Positions 1 to 9,972 of a stretch of DNA of 38,989 nt are shown in pieces. How positions within the stretch are numbered: position 1 is the stretch's first letter; the number at the start of each line of letters is the position of its first letter. The notes beneath the pieces are model-generated. The model searched no databases. It saw only the letters and a program-made list of their open reading frames with translations, and was not told where the DNA came from. Position numbers and translations under genes: made by a program. Origin of the DNA: Planctomycetaceae bacterium. GTDB lineage: Bacteria; Planctomycetota; Planctomycetia; Pirellulales; UBA1268. The stretch lies in contig JAIXPT010000382.1 in assembly GCA_027486095.1 (NCBI GenBank), forward strand, positions 1-38,989, read 5' to 3'.

Positions 1-1823
1 GGAACGTCGCTCTTGATCGAGTGTTTCTTGAACTTGTTGTTTTCGATGTTCGGCTTCTGCTGCAGCTTGCCGTCGTAGTAGATCTTCACGCCCTCGGCCT
101 TGCCGGAGCCGTCGTACGAAAGCGACACGAGCGTCCACGCATCGGCCTTGAGCTGGTCCCTGGCGACCACTTTGAAGGCGTCGTCGGGCCAGGCGTGGGC
201 CATGTGCATGGCCACGCGGCGGCCCTGCACCCAGACATCCCAGCCGCGGTAGGCCTGGGCATCGTCCATCCGGGCGACCACGGCATACGCCCCGTCGTTG
301 GCGGTGGGCCGCAGCCAAAACGACACGGTGAACGCCTGATCGTGCTCGAAGTCGCCGGCGGACTGAATCTCAGCCGCCTTGCCGTCGAGCAGGAGGGCGG
401 GCGAGCCGTTCGGCCCAGGCTGCAGGGTGGTGGCGGGCGTGAGCGGCAGGTCGCTCTCCTTGCCCACGAGTTTCACGCGGGCGGTGGCCCGGTCGCCTTC
501 GGCCACCGAGAAATCCACGAGCGGCGTATCCTGCGGGAGCGACTTCGCCACCGTGGCCGTGTCGGCCTGCTGGATCCAGGCGTCGAATTCCGGCTTCGCA
601 GCCTGCTTGCGGGATTCGACCGCCGCCTTGGCGACGGGAATCTCCTGCTCGAGCACGCGGAATCGGGGCCGATCTTCCGGCTTGGGCACCGGGAGGATCG
701 GCGGCGTGTCGTGCACGTTGCCATCCATCACGTTCTGCGTCGTGTTGTTGAAGAACGCCGAGAGCTCGTAGAACTCCTGCTGCGAGAGCGGATCGAATTT
801 GTGGTTGTGGCAGACCGCGCAGCCGGTGGTGAGCCCGAGCCACACGGCCGACGTGGTCTCCGTGCGGTCGCGGGCGTAGAGCACGGCGTATTCCTCCGCG
901 ATCACGCCCCCTTCATTCGTCGTGATATTGCAGCGGTTGAAGCCGCTGGCGATCTTGTTGTCGAGGATCTGGTCGGGCGTGGCGTTCGGGCCGTGGTCCT
1001 GCACGAGGTCGCCGGCGAGCTGCAGGATCGTGAATTGGTCGAACGGCACGTTGCGATTGAAGGCGTTGATCACCCACTGCCGGTAGGTCCACATCTCGCG
1101 GTAGTTGTCGAAGTGGATGCCGTGCGTGTCGCCATAGCGGGCGTAGTCGAGCCAGTGGCGGCCGCGGTGCTCGCCCCACTCGAGGCTTGCGAGCAGCGAA
1201 TCGACGAACCGCTCGTAGGCGTCGGGATGGGGATCGTGCACGAAGACATCGACGAGCGCCGGCTCCGGCGGCAGGCCGGTGAGGTCGAGGGCGACGCGGC
1301 GCGCGAGCGTGTGGCGGCTGGCTTCGGCCGCGGGCGTGAGACCCTCCTGCTCGAGCCGGGCGAGGATGAAGCGATCGATCGGATTCCTGACCCAGGCTTC
1401 GTTCTTCACGGCCGGGGGTTCGGGCCGGGCGGGCGGAATGAAAGACCAGTGGGGCTGGTATTCGGCCCCTTCGGCGATCCATCGCTTGAGCAGTTCTTTC
1501 TGTTCCGGCGTGAGCACTTTTTTGATCGAGGGCGGCGGCATCACCTCCTCGGGATCGTCGGAGAAGATGCGATCGAGCGCCACGCTCGAATCCGGGTCGC
1601 CCGGCACGATCGACCCGCTCTCGACCGCCGCGTCGCGGTCGTCGAGCCGGAGGTCGGCCTTCCGGCCGGCGGAGTCTGCGCCATGGCAGCCGAAGCAGTT
1701 TTCGACCAGGATCGGCCGGATGTCTTTATTGAACGACAGCGTCTCGGCGGCAAAGCCTGCCTGCGCGAAGATCAAGGCCGCAAAACCTGCGAGCGCGATG
1801 GGGCGCGAAAGAAAGCGGAGCAT
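1..1823 (-). CDS. PSCyt1/DUF1549-DUF1553 cytochrome-type protein with internal LamG-like domain (C-terminus cut off by window start)
   Basis: Own translation from ATG at 1823 on the minus strand: MLRFLSRPIALAGFAALIFAQAGFAAETLSFNKDIRPILVENCFGCHGADS..., with CxxCH, EVMPPP, and RNPIDRFILARLEQEGL / GDTHGIHFDNYREMWTYRQWVINAFN as in DUF1549. A LamG-like stretch (AFTVSFWLRPTANDGAYAVVARMDD...) lies near the window edge. Absent from the ORF track because it has no stop inside the window. Confidence 0.9.
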   Translation of the reverse strand, partial: MLRFLSRPIALAGFAALIFAQAGFAAETLSFNKDIRPILVENCFGCHGADSAGRKADLRLDDRDAAVESGSIVPGDPDSSVALDRIFSDDPEEVMPPPSIKKVLTPEQKELLKRWIAEGAEYQPHWSFIPPARPEPPAVKNEAWVRNPIDRFILARLEQEGLTPAAEASRHTLARRVALDLTGLPPEPALVDVFVHDPHPDAYERFVDSLLASLEWGEHRGRHWLDYARYGDTHGIHFDNYREMWTYRQWVINAFNRNVPFDQFTILQLAGDLVQDHGPNATPDQILDNKIASGFNRCNITTNEGGVIAEEYAVLYARDRTETTSAVWLGLTTGCAVCHNHKFDPLSQQEFYELSAFFNNTTQNVMDGNVHDTPPILPVPKPEDRPRFRVLEQEIPVAKAAVESRKQAAKPEFDAWIQQADTATVAKSLPQDTPLVDFSVAEGDRATARVKLVGKESDLPLTPATTLQPGPNGSPALLLDGKAAEIQSAGDFEHDQAFTVSFWLRPTANDGAYAVVARMDDAQAYRGWDVWVQGRRVAMHMAHAWPDDAFKVVARDQLKADAWTLVSLSYDGSGKAEGVKIYYDGKLQQKPNIENNKFKKHSIKSDV

Positions 1824-2115
1824 GAAACCTCCTGGTTGCTGACAGGCCGCTCCGGCCCGTGGGCCGAGACGACGTTCAACGTGCCTTCCAAGGGTGTCGG
1901 CGTTTCGCTCCGCCGGCACTGACATCTACATCATTACTATAGCACGCATTTTCGGGGAAGCCACTCTCGCGATACGGCGCAAGTCGTTGCCTGTCGGGGC
2001 TTTGCCGCCGACGGCAAGGAGACGCAATGCGCGAGCGCGGCCACCGAACCCAATCCAGGTGTTGGCGAGCGGTGCGGCGAAGGAAGGTATAATCGCCGCA
2101 CAGGATGCGGGGATT

Positions 2116-2877
2116 ATGGGTTTCATTCACGAGAAAAAGGGCTGGCCGACGTTCTCTTGGGAGGCGGCCGCCGTCCTTCCCGCCCTCGGGCGGGTGCGGC
2201 ACAAGCAGGGCCTGCTCCTCGGGCGGATGCGGCACCTCGGCTTTGACCTGCAGGCTGAGGCGACGGTCGAGGTGCTCACGAGCGACGTGGTGAGAAGCTC
2301 CGCGATCGAAGGGGAACGCCTCGACGCAGCGGCCGTACGCTCATCCATTGCCCGCCGTCTCGGCGTGCCTCAGGCGGGCGGCCCTGTTTCCAGTCGGCTA
2401 CAGCGGCTCTCGTCCGATCGCGGTCGGCACCTGGCGGCCCGCCGAGGCGGGGCCGATACATGTCGTGTCGGGGCCGATTGGCCGCGAACGCGCCCACTTC
2501 GAGGCGCCCGCTGCGGACCGGGTTCCCGGTGAAATGGCGACATCACCGCCTGGCTCACATGGTTTCTCGGCTGCCTCGACCGGGCTATCGACCAGGCGGA
2601 CATGCTCACTGCCGCCGTGCTGCACAAGGCAGCAGTCTGGCGGATGCTGCACGCAGGGATCCCGGTCAACGAGCGCCAGCGGATCGTCGTCAAACGACTC
2701 CTCGACGGATTCGCGGGCACGCTTACCACGTCGAAATACGCGAAGCTTGCAAAGTGTTCGCCGGACACGGCGCTGCGCGATATTCAAGACCTCGTTGATC
2801 GGGGCGTGCTCGTTCGCAGTGCGGCCGGCGGGCGCAGCACGAGCTACAAGCTGATTGAGGGAAATGGCCCCGCGTAG
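2116..2877 (+). pseudogene. Fic family (DUF4172 N-terminal type) pseudogene, catalytic core deleted
   Basis: Fic-family segments in two frames: MGFIHEKKGWPTFSWEAAAVLPALGRVRHKQGLLLGRM..SSAIEGERLDAAAVRSSIARRLGV (frame 1), AALFPVGYSGSRPIAVGTWRPAEAGPIHVVSGPIGRERAHFEAPAADRVPGEM (frame 2), GDITAWLTWFLGCLDRAIDQ...LTTSKYAKLAKCSPDTALRDIQDLVDRGVLVRSAAGGRSTSYKL (frame 1). The HPFxxGNGR segment is absent. Confidence 0.85.
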
Positions 2878-3009
2878 ATTGCCATCGGCACCTCCACATG
2901 CGGCGGCCCTGTAACGAGATTCGCCGCACCGCGTAGACTTTCCGGCGTCGCGTGAGGTAAGCACGAGCGGAGGGCTGTGGCCGTGGGTCCAAAAGATGTT
3001 CTTCTGCCG

Positions 3010-6000
3010 ATGCGAGTGCCGATCGCCACGATTGTGGCGGCGACGATTCTTCTGGGAGGCAGCATGGTGAGACATGCAAACGCGGCGAGCGATGACGTCC
3101 CGGCGGGCCCCAGGGCCGAGGCGTGGAAGCGGGTGCAGCAGGCGCTCGATGAAGGCAAGCCGAAGACGGCGGCCGAGGCACTCGCCGGCGTCGAGGAAGC
3201 CGCCGTGAAGGAGAAGGCCTGGGCGGAGGCGGCGCGGGCGATCGCCACGCGGGTGATCACGGCGACGGGCGACCGGCCTCCGGACGATCCAGAGCGGCTC
3301 GTGCAGCTCGCGGCCGCGATCGAGAAGGCACCGGCCGAGACACAGGCCGTGCTCCGGGCGATCCAGGCGAACTGGACGTGGGGTTTCTTTCAAAATAATC
3401 GCTGGAGGTTTGCCCAGCGCACGGCGGGCGGCGCCGCGACCGACGACCTCGCCACGATCGCAGCGTGGGATCTGCCCGCGGTCGTCGGCGAGATTCGCCG
3501 CCGGTTTGCCGCCGCGCTCGCGGAGCCCGCCGCCCTGCAAACGCTGCCGGTCACCGAGTGGACGCCGCTCATCGCTCCCGGCTCGATGCCCGATGCCTAC
3601 CGGCCCACGGTGTGGGACGTGGTCGCCCGCGACGCGCTCGAATTCGCCACGTCGGGCGAGCGCGGCGTCGTGGCCCCGGAAGACGTGTTCGAGGTGGCCG
3701 CCGATTCCCCGGCCCTCGCCACGGCCGATGAGTTTCTCGCGTGGAAGCCCGAGGAGGATCCGGCCGTCACCGATCGCGGGTCGCCGCTCTTGGAGGCAGC
3801 GCGGCTCTATCGCGACCTGCTTCTCTTTCACAAAAGTGACACCGACCGCACGGCATTTCTCGCCGCCGATCTCGACCGGATTCTGTGGGCGGCCGGGGCC
3901 GCTGCCGGCGAAGGGCTCACGGAACGCAAGCAGACTGCGCTCGAAGGCTTCATCGAGCGAGCGGGCACGCACGAGACGGCGGCGCTCGCGGGATTTCACC
4001 TTGCGGGCAGCGTACGCGAGGCGGGCGATCTCGTCGAAGCCCGGGCGATCGCGGCCAAGGCCGTCGCGGCGCACCCCACGAGCCCCGGCGGCGTGCTCTC
4101 CAAAAACCTGATCGCGGAGATCGAGGCGAAGGCCCTCGCGGTGCAGACCGAGCGCACGTGGGCCGATCCCTGGCCCGTGATCCGGATCACGGCGCGGAAT
4201 CTCGAGACGGCCCACGTGCGCCTCGTGAAGGCCGACTGGCTCGCCCGCATGGCAGCCGGCAAGCCGCAGTGGCAGTGGCTCGACGATGCCGACCGCCAGG
4301 CGATCCTCGCCCAGGCCCCCGTGAAGAGCTTCGCCGTCGTGATTCCCGCCGCCCAGGATTTTTCCGAGGTGCAGCACGACGTGCCGGTGCCCAAGGATCT
4401 TGCGCCCGGCAACTACTGGGTGCTCGTGAGCCATGCGGCCGACTTTGGCGGCACCGACAACGTGGTCGAGGCGGCGCTCGTGTGGGTGAGCCGGCTGGCG
4501 ATCGTGGCCGATCAGGGTGGAAGCCGGGCTGGCGAGCCGCTGGCCGGCTTTGTCGTCGATATCAAAACCGGCGAGCCGCTCGCGGGCGCTGCGGTCAAGG
4601 CGTTTGTGCAGGACGAGGGCCGGCATCCACCGCGATATACGGCCGGCGCGCCGGTGATGACCGATCGCGAGGGGCGGTTCGCGTTGCCGGCGGTGCCCGG
4701 CCGGCAAGCGGTGCTCCATGCGCAGATGAAGCTCGACGGTCGCGACGAAGCCACGGCCACCGAGCCGACGCACGTGTGGCAGCACGATGCCGAGCAGAAG
4801 CACCACGCGCTCGTGCTCATGACCGACCGCGGCATCCACCGGCCCGGGCAGATCGTGTTTTACAAGGGCATCGCGTGCCTGGCCGATCCGACAAAGCAGC
4901 AGTACGCCGCGCTTGCCGGGCAGAAGGTGGCGGTCGTGCTGCGCGATGCCAATGGCCGCGAGACCGCGCGGCAGGAGCACACGACGAACGCCAACGGCTC
5001 GTTTCACGGTAACTTTCCGATCGCCACAGGCGCGCTGCCGGGCCAGTGGACGATTCTCGCCGAGGGCGCAGGGGCGACGGGCGTGGCGGCCGTGCGGGTG
5101 GAGGAATACAAGCGGCCGAAGTTTCAGGTGACGCTCGCGGCTCCAGCAGGCGATGTGGTGCTTGATCGCGACGTGATGCTCACGGGCACGGCCACCACCT
5201 ACACGGGCCTGCCGGTGGCGCAGGCGAAAGTCCGCTGGCACGTGGAGCGGGAGGTGCGGTTTCCGCCGTGGTGCCGCTGGTTTTTCCCCTGGCTGCCTGG
5301 TGGCGGCGAGGCGGCGCGGATCGTGCGGGGCGCGGCCGTCACCGATGCGAATGGGGTGTTTGCGATCACGTTTCCAGCACGGCCCGATCGCGCGGTGCCG
5401 CGGGAGACCGCGCCCGTGTTCACATTTGTCGTCACGGCCGACGCCACCGACGCAGGCGGTGAGACGCGAAGCGATGAACGCCGCGTGACGGCTGGCTATG
5501 CGCCACTCGAGGCGAGCCTCTCGGCCGAGGCCTGGCAGGCCGTGGGCGCCGACGGTGCGCCGGCCGCCGTGGCGATCACGCTCACCACGCACGCGCTCGA
5601 CGGCGGCCCGCGGGCGGCGGTGGGCACGCTGAAAGTGGTCAGGCTCGTGCAGCCCGAGAAAGTGCCGCGGGCGAGCCTCTTCATGGACGGCCCGCAGCCG
5701 GTGAGGCCGCGGCGCAGCGGAAGGGCGAGTTCGGCGGCGAAGGTGCCAGCCGCGAAGATTTCGGCTCCGCAGCCCACGGATCCCGCCAATGTCGAGACGT
5801 GGGCCGCGGGGGATGCCGTGTTGACGGAGAAAGTTTCCACCGACGCCGCCACCGGCAAGGTTATCGTCACGCCGACGTTGCCGCCGGGCATGTATCGGGC
5901 CGAGTTCGAGATGCCGGCCGTCGGCGAGGTGCCCGCCGTGAAGGCCCGCCACACGATCGAGGTGTTTTCGTCGTCGGCGGATCGCTACGGCGTGAAGCGT

Positions 6001-9000
6001 CCGCTCGTACTCGTGGCGGAGCGACTCACGGCTCAGCCGGGCAGCGAGTTCAAGGCGCTCGTGGGCACGGGCTACGACCGTGGCCGGGTGCTCGTGGAGG
6101 TGTCGCAGGCGGGGAAGACGCTTACGCGCTATTGGACCGAGCCGGGCCGGACGCAGTGGCCGGTGAGCGTGAAGGTGGGCGACGAGGCGCGCGGCGGCTT
6201 CACCGTGCGGGCCTGGCTCGTGCACGAAGGGCGGCTCGAGAGCCGCACGCTGACCGTGGACGTGCCGTGGACGAACAAGAATCTGGTGATCGAGTGGGAG
6301 CGGTTTACGCGCCGCGTGGAGCCCGGGAAGCAGGAGGTGTGGCGGGCGAAGATCATGACGGCCGCCGACCCGCTCGACGGCCCAGCCACGCCCGCCGCAG
6401 CCGAGATGGTGGCCACGCTCTACGACCACTCGCTCGACGCCCTCGCGCCGCACGAGTGGCCGAGCGGGCTCGGCGGGCTCTTTCGTCGCGAGTGGGACCA
6501 CCGCACGGTGTCGTTCACGAATGCGGGCCAGACGCTGAACCAGATTCTGGGCGGGTTCGCCACACGGTATGAGCCGGTGACCATCACCTACCGCGAATTG
6601 CGCGAGCCCTTTGGGCCGCTGGCGGGCGGGATGATGTTTGGCGGAGGTCGCCGACACCGCGGGGCGATGCCGATGGCGATGGCCGCGGCGCCGGCCGAGG
6701 CGATGATGGCCGACGGCGAGGCGACCAATCGTGTGCTGCGGAAGGGGCAGGATAAGGAAGAAGCGAAGAATGGCGGTGTGCCTCCGGCGGAACGCCCGAC
6801 GGCTCAGGCCGCAGCGCCGCCCCCGCGAAAAAACCTCGCCGAGACGGCGTTCTTCCTGCCCACGCTCACGTCGGGTGCCAACGGCATCGTGACGCTCGAG
6901 TTCACACTTCCCGACACGCTCACCACGTGGCAGTTCAAGGCGCTCGCGCACGACGCACAGCTCAAAAGCGGCACGCTCCTCGACACCTGCATCGCCGCCA
7001 AGGATCTGATGGTGGAGCCGATGGCGCCGCGATTTCTGCGCGAAGGCGACACGGTCGAGATCCCCGTGAAGGTGAGCAATAAGTCCACGGGCCGGCTCGC
7101 GGGTGACGTGCGATTCGAACTCACCGATGCCCGCACGGGCGTGGCCCGCAACGAGCTCGTGGCGACGGCGCGAGCTCAGCCCTTCGACCTCGCGGCCGGG
7201 GAGTCGAAGCCGGTGTTCTTTACGGTGAAGGTCGCCGACGGCACCGAGACGCTCCGGTATCTGGCGACGGGTTCGGCCGGGAAGGCGAGCGATGGCGAGG
7301 AGTCGATGCTGCCGGTGCTCTCGAAGCGGGTGCTCGTGACGGAGACGGTGCCGATTACGATCCGCGGCCCGGGCGAGAAGCGCGTCGTCGTCGAGCGGCT
7401 TGCGAAGCCGGCCGATACGATCGAGAGCCAGTCGTTCGTGATCCAGGCGGCGTCGAACCCGGCGTGGTATGCCGTGCTCGCCCTGCCCGCGATCATGGAG
7501 GCGAGCGACGAGAGCACCGAAGCGCTCTTCACCCGGCTCTACGCCAACAGCCTCGCCCGCCATCTCGCCACCCGCGACCCGCGGATTGCGAAGGTCTTCG
7601 AGCAGTGGAAGGGGACGAAGGCTCTCGAGAGCCCGCTCGAAAAGAACACCGACCTCATGCAGACGCTGCTCGCCGAGACGCCCTGGGTGCGCGAGGCGGT
7701 GGACGAGAAAGAGGCACGGGCCCGGATCGCGCTGCTCTTCGATCAGAACCGCGCGGCGAATGAAGTGCAGGCGGCATTCACACGGCTCGACACGCTCCGC
7801 AACGCCGACGGCGGCTGGCCGTGGTTCCCGGGCGGGACCACATGCGACTCCGTCACGCTCGGCATCATCGCCGGCTTCGGCCGGCTGCGGGCCAGCGGCG
7901 TCGAGATCGACATGCAGCCCGCGGTGGGCACGATTCCATGGCTCGACAACCGGCTCATCGAGGAGAAGAAGTTGGCGGAGAAGGTGGAGGAGCCCGTGCT
8001 CACGCCGATCGGCTGCTATGCGCTCTATGCCCGAAGCTTCTTCCAGGAAGACGTGCCGCTCGCCGGGCCGGCAGCCGAGGCCCACGCCTGGGGGCTCGAG
8101 GCGGGCAAGAAGCGGTGGATGAAGGTCGATTACCGACGCTCGCAGGGGCATCTGGCGATCGCGCTCGCCCGGCATGGCGACCGCGACACGGCACAGTCGA
8201 TCGTGGAGAGCCTCGAGGAGCGGAGCACGGGGCTCGATGGCACCGCAACCAACTGGCAGGGCATGTGGTGGCGGGATCCGCATCCCGTGTGGTGGAGCTG
8301 GGCGAGTGCCCCGATCGAAACGCAGTCGATCATGATCGAGGCCTTCGACGAGGTGGCGGGCGACGCGCGGGCCGTCGAGGCGATGAAGGCATGGCTTCTG
8401 TCGCAGAAGCGCACGAGCCGCTGGGAGGGCAACCGGGCCACGGCCGATGCCGTCGCAGCGCTGCTCGGCCGGGGGGATGACCTGCTTGCGTCGCAGGAGC
8501 TTGTGACCGTGACGGCGGGGGGCGAGGCTGTGAAGCCAGCGAACGCCGAGGCCGGCACGGGCTTCTTCGAAGAGCGGTTCGTGCGGCGGGAGATCACGCC
8601 ACGGCTTGCCGATGTCGTGATGAAGAAGGCCGACAAGGGGATCGCCTGGGGCGGGATCCACTGGCAGTATCTCGACGACATCGCGAACGTGCCGGCGGCT
8701 GGCCGCGAGGAACTGGCGATCGAAAAGCAGCTGTTCGTGAAGCGATTTACGAAGGCTGGGCCCGCGCTCGAGCCGGTGGACGCCGGAAAGCCGATCGATG
8801 TCGGCGATGAGCTCGTCGTGCGGCTCGTCGTCACGAGCGACCGCGACTACGAGTTCCTCGAGCTCGCCGACCATCGGCCGAGCCTGACGGAGCCGGTGGA
8901 CGTGCTCTCTGGCTGGCGCTACGGCGACGGCGTGGGCTGGTATGCGGCCGTGCGCGACGCCTCGATGCAGCTCTTCTTCGAGCGGCTGCCGCGGGGCACG

Positions 9001-9129
9001 CATGTGTTCGAGTATTCGCTGCGGGCGGCCCACCGCGGCAGCGCATCGAGTGGCTTCGCCACGATCCGGAGCCGCTACGCCCCGGAGTTTTCGGCCCACT
9101 CTGCGAGCATCTCCGTGGATGTAAAGTAG
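3010..9129 (+). CDS. Alpha-2-macroglobulin-like protein (bacterial A2M/MG2 family), thioester-less
   Basis: Long ORF (track 2977..9129) with signal peptide from MRVPIATIVAATILLGG, MG2-type text (ALVLMTDRGIHRPGQIVFYKGI), RKNLAETAFFLPTLTSGANGIVTLEFTLPDTLTTWQFKALAHD, MVEPMAPRFLREGDTVEIPVKVSN, and the TED-like region NADGGWPWFPGG. Start codon chosen for the signal peptide; GTG 2977 is the alternative. Confidence 0.9.
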   Translation: MRVPIATIVAATILLGGSMVRHANAASDDVPAGPRAEAWKRVQQALDEGKPKTAAEALAGVEEAAVKEKAWAEAARAIATRVITATGDRPPDDPERLVQLAAAIEKAPAETQAVLRAIQANWTWGFFQNNRWRFAQRTAGGAATDDLATIAAWDLPAVVGEIRRRFAAALAEPAALQTLPVTEWTPLIAPGSMPDAYRPTVWDVVARDALEFATSGERGVVAPEDVFEVAADSPALATADEFLAWKPEEDPAVTDRGSPLLEAARLYRDLLLFHKSDTDRTAFLAADLDRILWAAGAAAGEGLTERKQTALEGFIERAGTHETAALAGFHLAGSVREAGDLVEARAIAAKAVAAHPTSPGGVLSKNLIAEIEAKALAVQTERTWADPWPVIRITARNLETAHVRLVKADWLARMAAGKPQWQWLDDADRQAILAQAPVKSFAVVIPAAQDFSEVQHDVPVPKDLAPGNYWVLVSHAADFGGTDNVVEAALVWVSRLAIVADQGGSRAGEPLAGFVVDIKTGEPLAGAAVKAFVQDEGRHPPRYTAGAPVMTDREGRFALPAVPGRQAVLHAQMKLDGRDEATATEPTHVWQHDAEQKHHALVLMTDRGIHRPGQIVFYKGIACLADPTKQQYAALAGQKVAVVLRDANGRETARQEHTTNANGSFHGNFPIATGALPGQWTILAEGAGATGVAAVRVEEYKRPKFQVTLAAPAGDVVLDRDVMLTGTATTYTGLPVAQAKVRWHVEREVRFPPWCRWFFPWLPGGGEAARIVRGAAVTDANGVFAITFPARPDRAVPRETAPVFTFVVTADATDAGGETRSDERRVTAGYAPLEASLSAEAWQAVGADGAPAAVAITLTTHALDGGPRAAVGTLKVVRLVQPEKVPRASLFMDGPQPVRPRRSGRASSAAKVPAAKISAPQPTDPANVETWAAGDAVLTEKVSTDAATGKVIVTPTLPPGMYRAEFEMPAVGEVPAVKARHTIEVFSSSADRYGVKRPLVLVAERLTAQPGSEFKALVGTGYDRGRVLVEVSQAGKTLTRYWTEPGRTQWPVSVKVGDEARGGFTVRAWLVHEGRLESRTLTVDVPWTNKNLVIEWERFTRRVEPGKQEVWRAKIMTAADPLDGPATPAAAEMVATLYDHSLDALAPHEWPSGLGGLFRREWDHRTVSFTNAGQTLNQILGGFATRYEPVTITYRELREPFGPLAGGMMFGGGRRHRGAMPMAMAAAPAEAMMADGEATNRVLRKGQDKEEAKNGGVPPAERPTAQAAAPPPRKNLAETAFFLPTLTSGANGIVTLEFTLPDTLTTWQFKALAHDAQLKSGTLLDTCIAAKDLMVEPMAPRFLREGDTVEIPVKVSNKSTGRLAGDVRFELTDARTGVARNELVATARAQPFDLAAGESKPVFFTVKVADGTETLRYLATGSAGKASDGEESMLPVLSKRVLVTETVPITIRGPGEKRVVVERLAKPADTIESQSFVIQAASNPAWYAVLALPAIMEASDESTEALFTRLYANSLARHLATRDPRIAKVFEQWKGTKALESPLEKNTDLMQTLLAETPWVREAVDEKEARARIALLFDQNRAANEVQAAFTRLDTLRNADGGWPWFPGGTTCDSVTLGIIAGFGRLRASGVEIDMQPAVGTIPWLDNRLIEEKKLAEKVEEPVLTPIGCYALYARSFFQEDVPLAGPAAEAHAWGLEAGKKRWMKVDYRRSQGHLAIALARHGDRDTAQSIVESLEERSTGLDGTATNWQGMWWRDPHPVWWSWASAPIETQSIMIEAFDEVAGDARAVEAMKAWLLSQKRTSRWEGNRATADAVAALLGRGDDLLASQELVTVTAGGEAVKPANAEAGTGFFEERFVRREITPRLADVVMKKADKGIAWGGIHWQYLDDIANVPAAGREELAIEKQLFVKRFTKAGPALEPVDAGKPIDVGDELVVRLVVTSDRDYEFLELADHRPSLTEPVDVLSGWRYGDGVGWYAAVRDASMQLFFERLPRGTHVFEYSLRAAHRGSASSGFATIRSRYAPEFSAHSASISVDVK

Positions 9130-9140
9130 CGTAGGGACAG

Positions 9141-9482
9141 AGCTCCAGGGCTGTCTTCACGCGAAACATCGGCGTCGTGCCGATTTTCGCTTGGCCGACT
9201 CCGTCGGCTGGAGTCAACCCGGCCCTCCGGGCCTAGCGCTCCTCGTGGCGACGGAGCTCCAGGGCGGTCTTCACGCGAAACATCGGCGTTGTGCCGATTT
9301 TCGCTTGGCCGACTCCGTCGGCTGGAGTTAACCCGGCCCTCCGGGCCTAGCGCTCCTCGTAGCGACGGAGCTCCAGGGCTGCCTTCACGCGAAACATCGG
9401 CGTCGTGCCGATTTTCGCTTGGCCGACTCCGTCGGCTGGAGTCAACCCGGCCCTCCGGGCCTAGCGCTCATCGTAGCGACGG
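9141..9482. repeat. Three tandem copies of a 114-bp unit, each containing several short hairpins
   Basis: agctccaggg/agctccag recurs at 9141, 9255, 9369 and 9483 (period 114). Each unit contains ATCGGC-(5 nt)-GCCGAT, GCCGAC-TCC-GTCGGC and GGCCC-TCC-GGGCC. Confidence 0.93.
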
Positions 9483-9539
9483 AGCTCCAGCTCTGTCGAA
9501 TGCGGTTCACATTCGACAGGCCTGGAGGCCTGTCGCTAC
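9473..9539. repeat. 67-bp imperfect palindromic element, copy 1
   Basis: gtagcgac-ggagctccagctc-tgtcgaatg ... cattcgaca-ggcctggaggcc-tgtcgctac: outer and inner arms complementary around a short loop. Confidence 0.88.
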
Positions 9540-9549
9540 GATCTTCGGC

Positions 9550-9972
9550 ATGGCCGATCGCGACCACTCCCTGACCAATGAGCTCGCCCGCGAGCGCAAT
9601 CGCGAGGCGGCCGACCGCACGCTCCTGGCCTGGATCCGCACGAGCCTGGCGATGATCTCGCTCGGCTTCGGCATCGAGCGTCTGGGGCAGGCTGCCCTGG
9701 CCTTCGAGGGAGGTTTGTCGGGTTTTTCGCCGCTCAAGACTCGGCTCTTCGGTGCAGCCCTCATCGCGCTCGGCGTCGCCGCCACGCTCGCGGGCATGTG
9801 GGAGCATAAGCGGGTGCTCGAGGCCGTCTCGCACGATGGCTATCGCTACGCCGACCGGCCCCCGATCGCCCGCTACATGGGCGTGGCGCTCATCATCGTC
9901 GGACTCGCAGCGCTCGCGCTCATGCTCGTGCATTTCTCCAACCCTGAAGTCCCCGGCCCAGTGGGCGGGTGA
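9550..9972 (+). CDS. DUF202 (YidH-like) membrane protein
   Basis: MADRDHSLTNELARERNREAADRTLLAWIRTSLAMISLGFGIERLG, plus two further hydrophobic segments. The ORF track start at 9289 lies in the repeat and is unlikely. Confidence 0.88.
   Translation: MADRDHSLTNELARERNREAADRTLLAWIRTSLAMISLGFGIERLGQAALAFEGGLSGFSPLKTRLFGAALIALGVAATLAGMWEHKRVLEAVSHDGYRYADRPPIARYMGVALIIVGLAALALMLVHFSNPEVPGPVGG

Noticed and set aside
21-1922. 633-aa plus-strand ORF at the window start
   Set aside because: Antisense to the clear PSCyt1/DUF1549 gene, with no domain-like sequence.
5789-5797. ATGTCGAGA within the A2M gene
   Set aside because: Coding (..NVETW..), ninth base differs and no CGTA at the required spacing.
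2398-9099. 2233-aa minus-strand ORF opposite the A2M gene
   Set aside because: Shadow ORF from GC-rich codon bias. The plus frame has a signal peptide and clear A2M motifs, while the minus translation is Arg/His/Gly-rich without recognisable domains.
9289-9549. N-terminal extension of DUF202 through the tandem repeats
   Set aside because: Period divisible by 3 keeps the frame open, but DUF202 homology begins at MADRDHSL (9550); translation of the repeat is unlikely.
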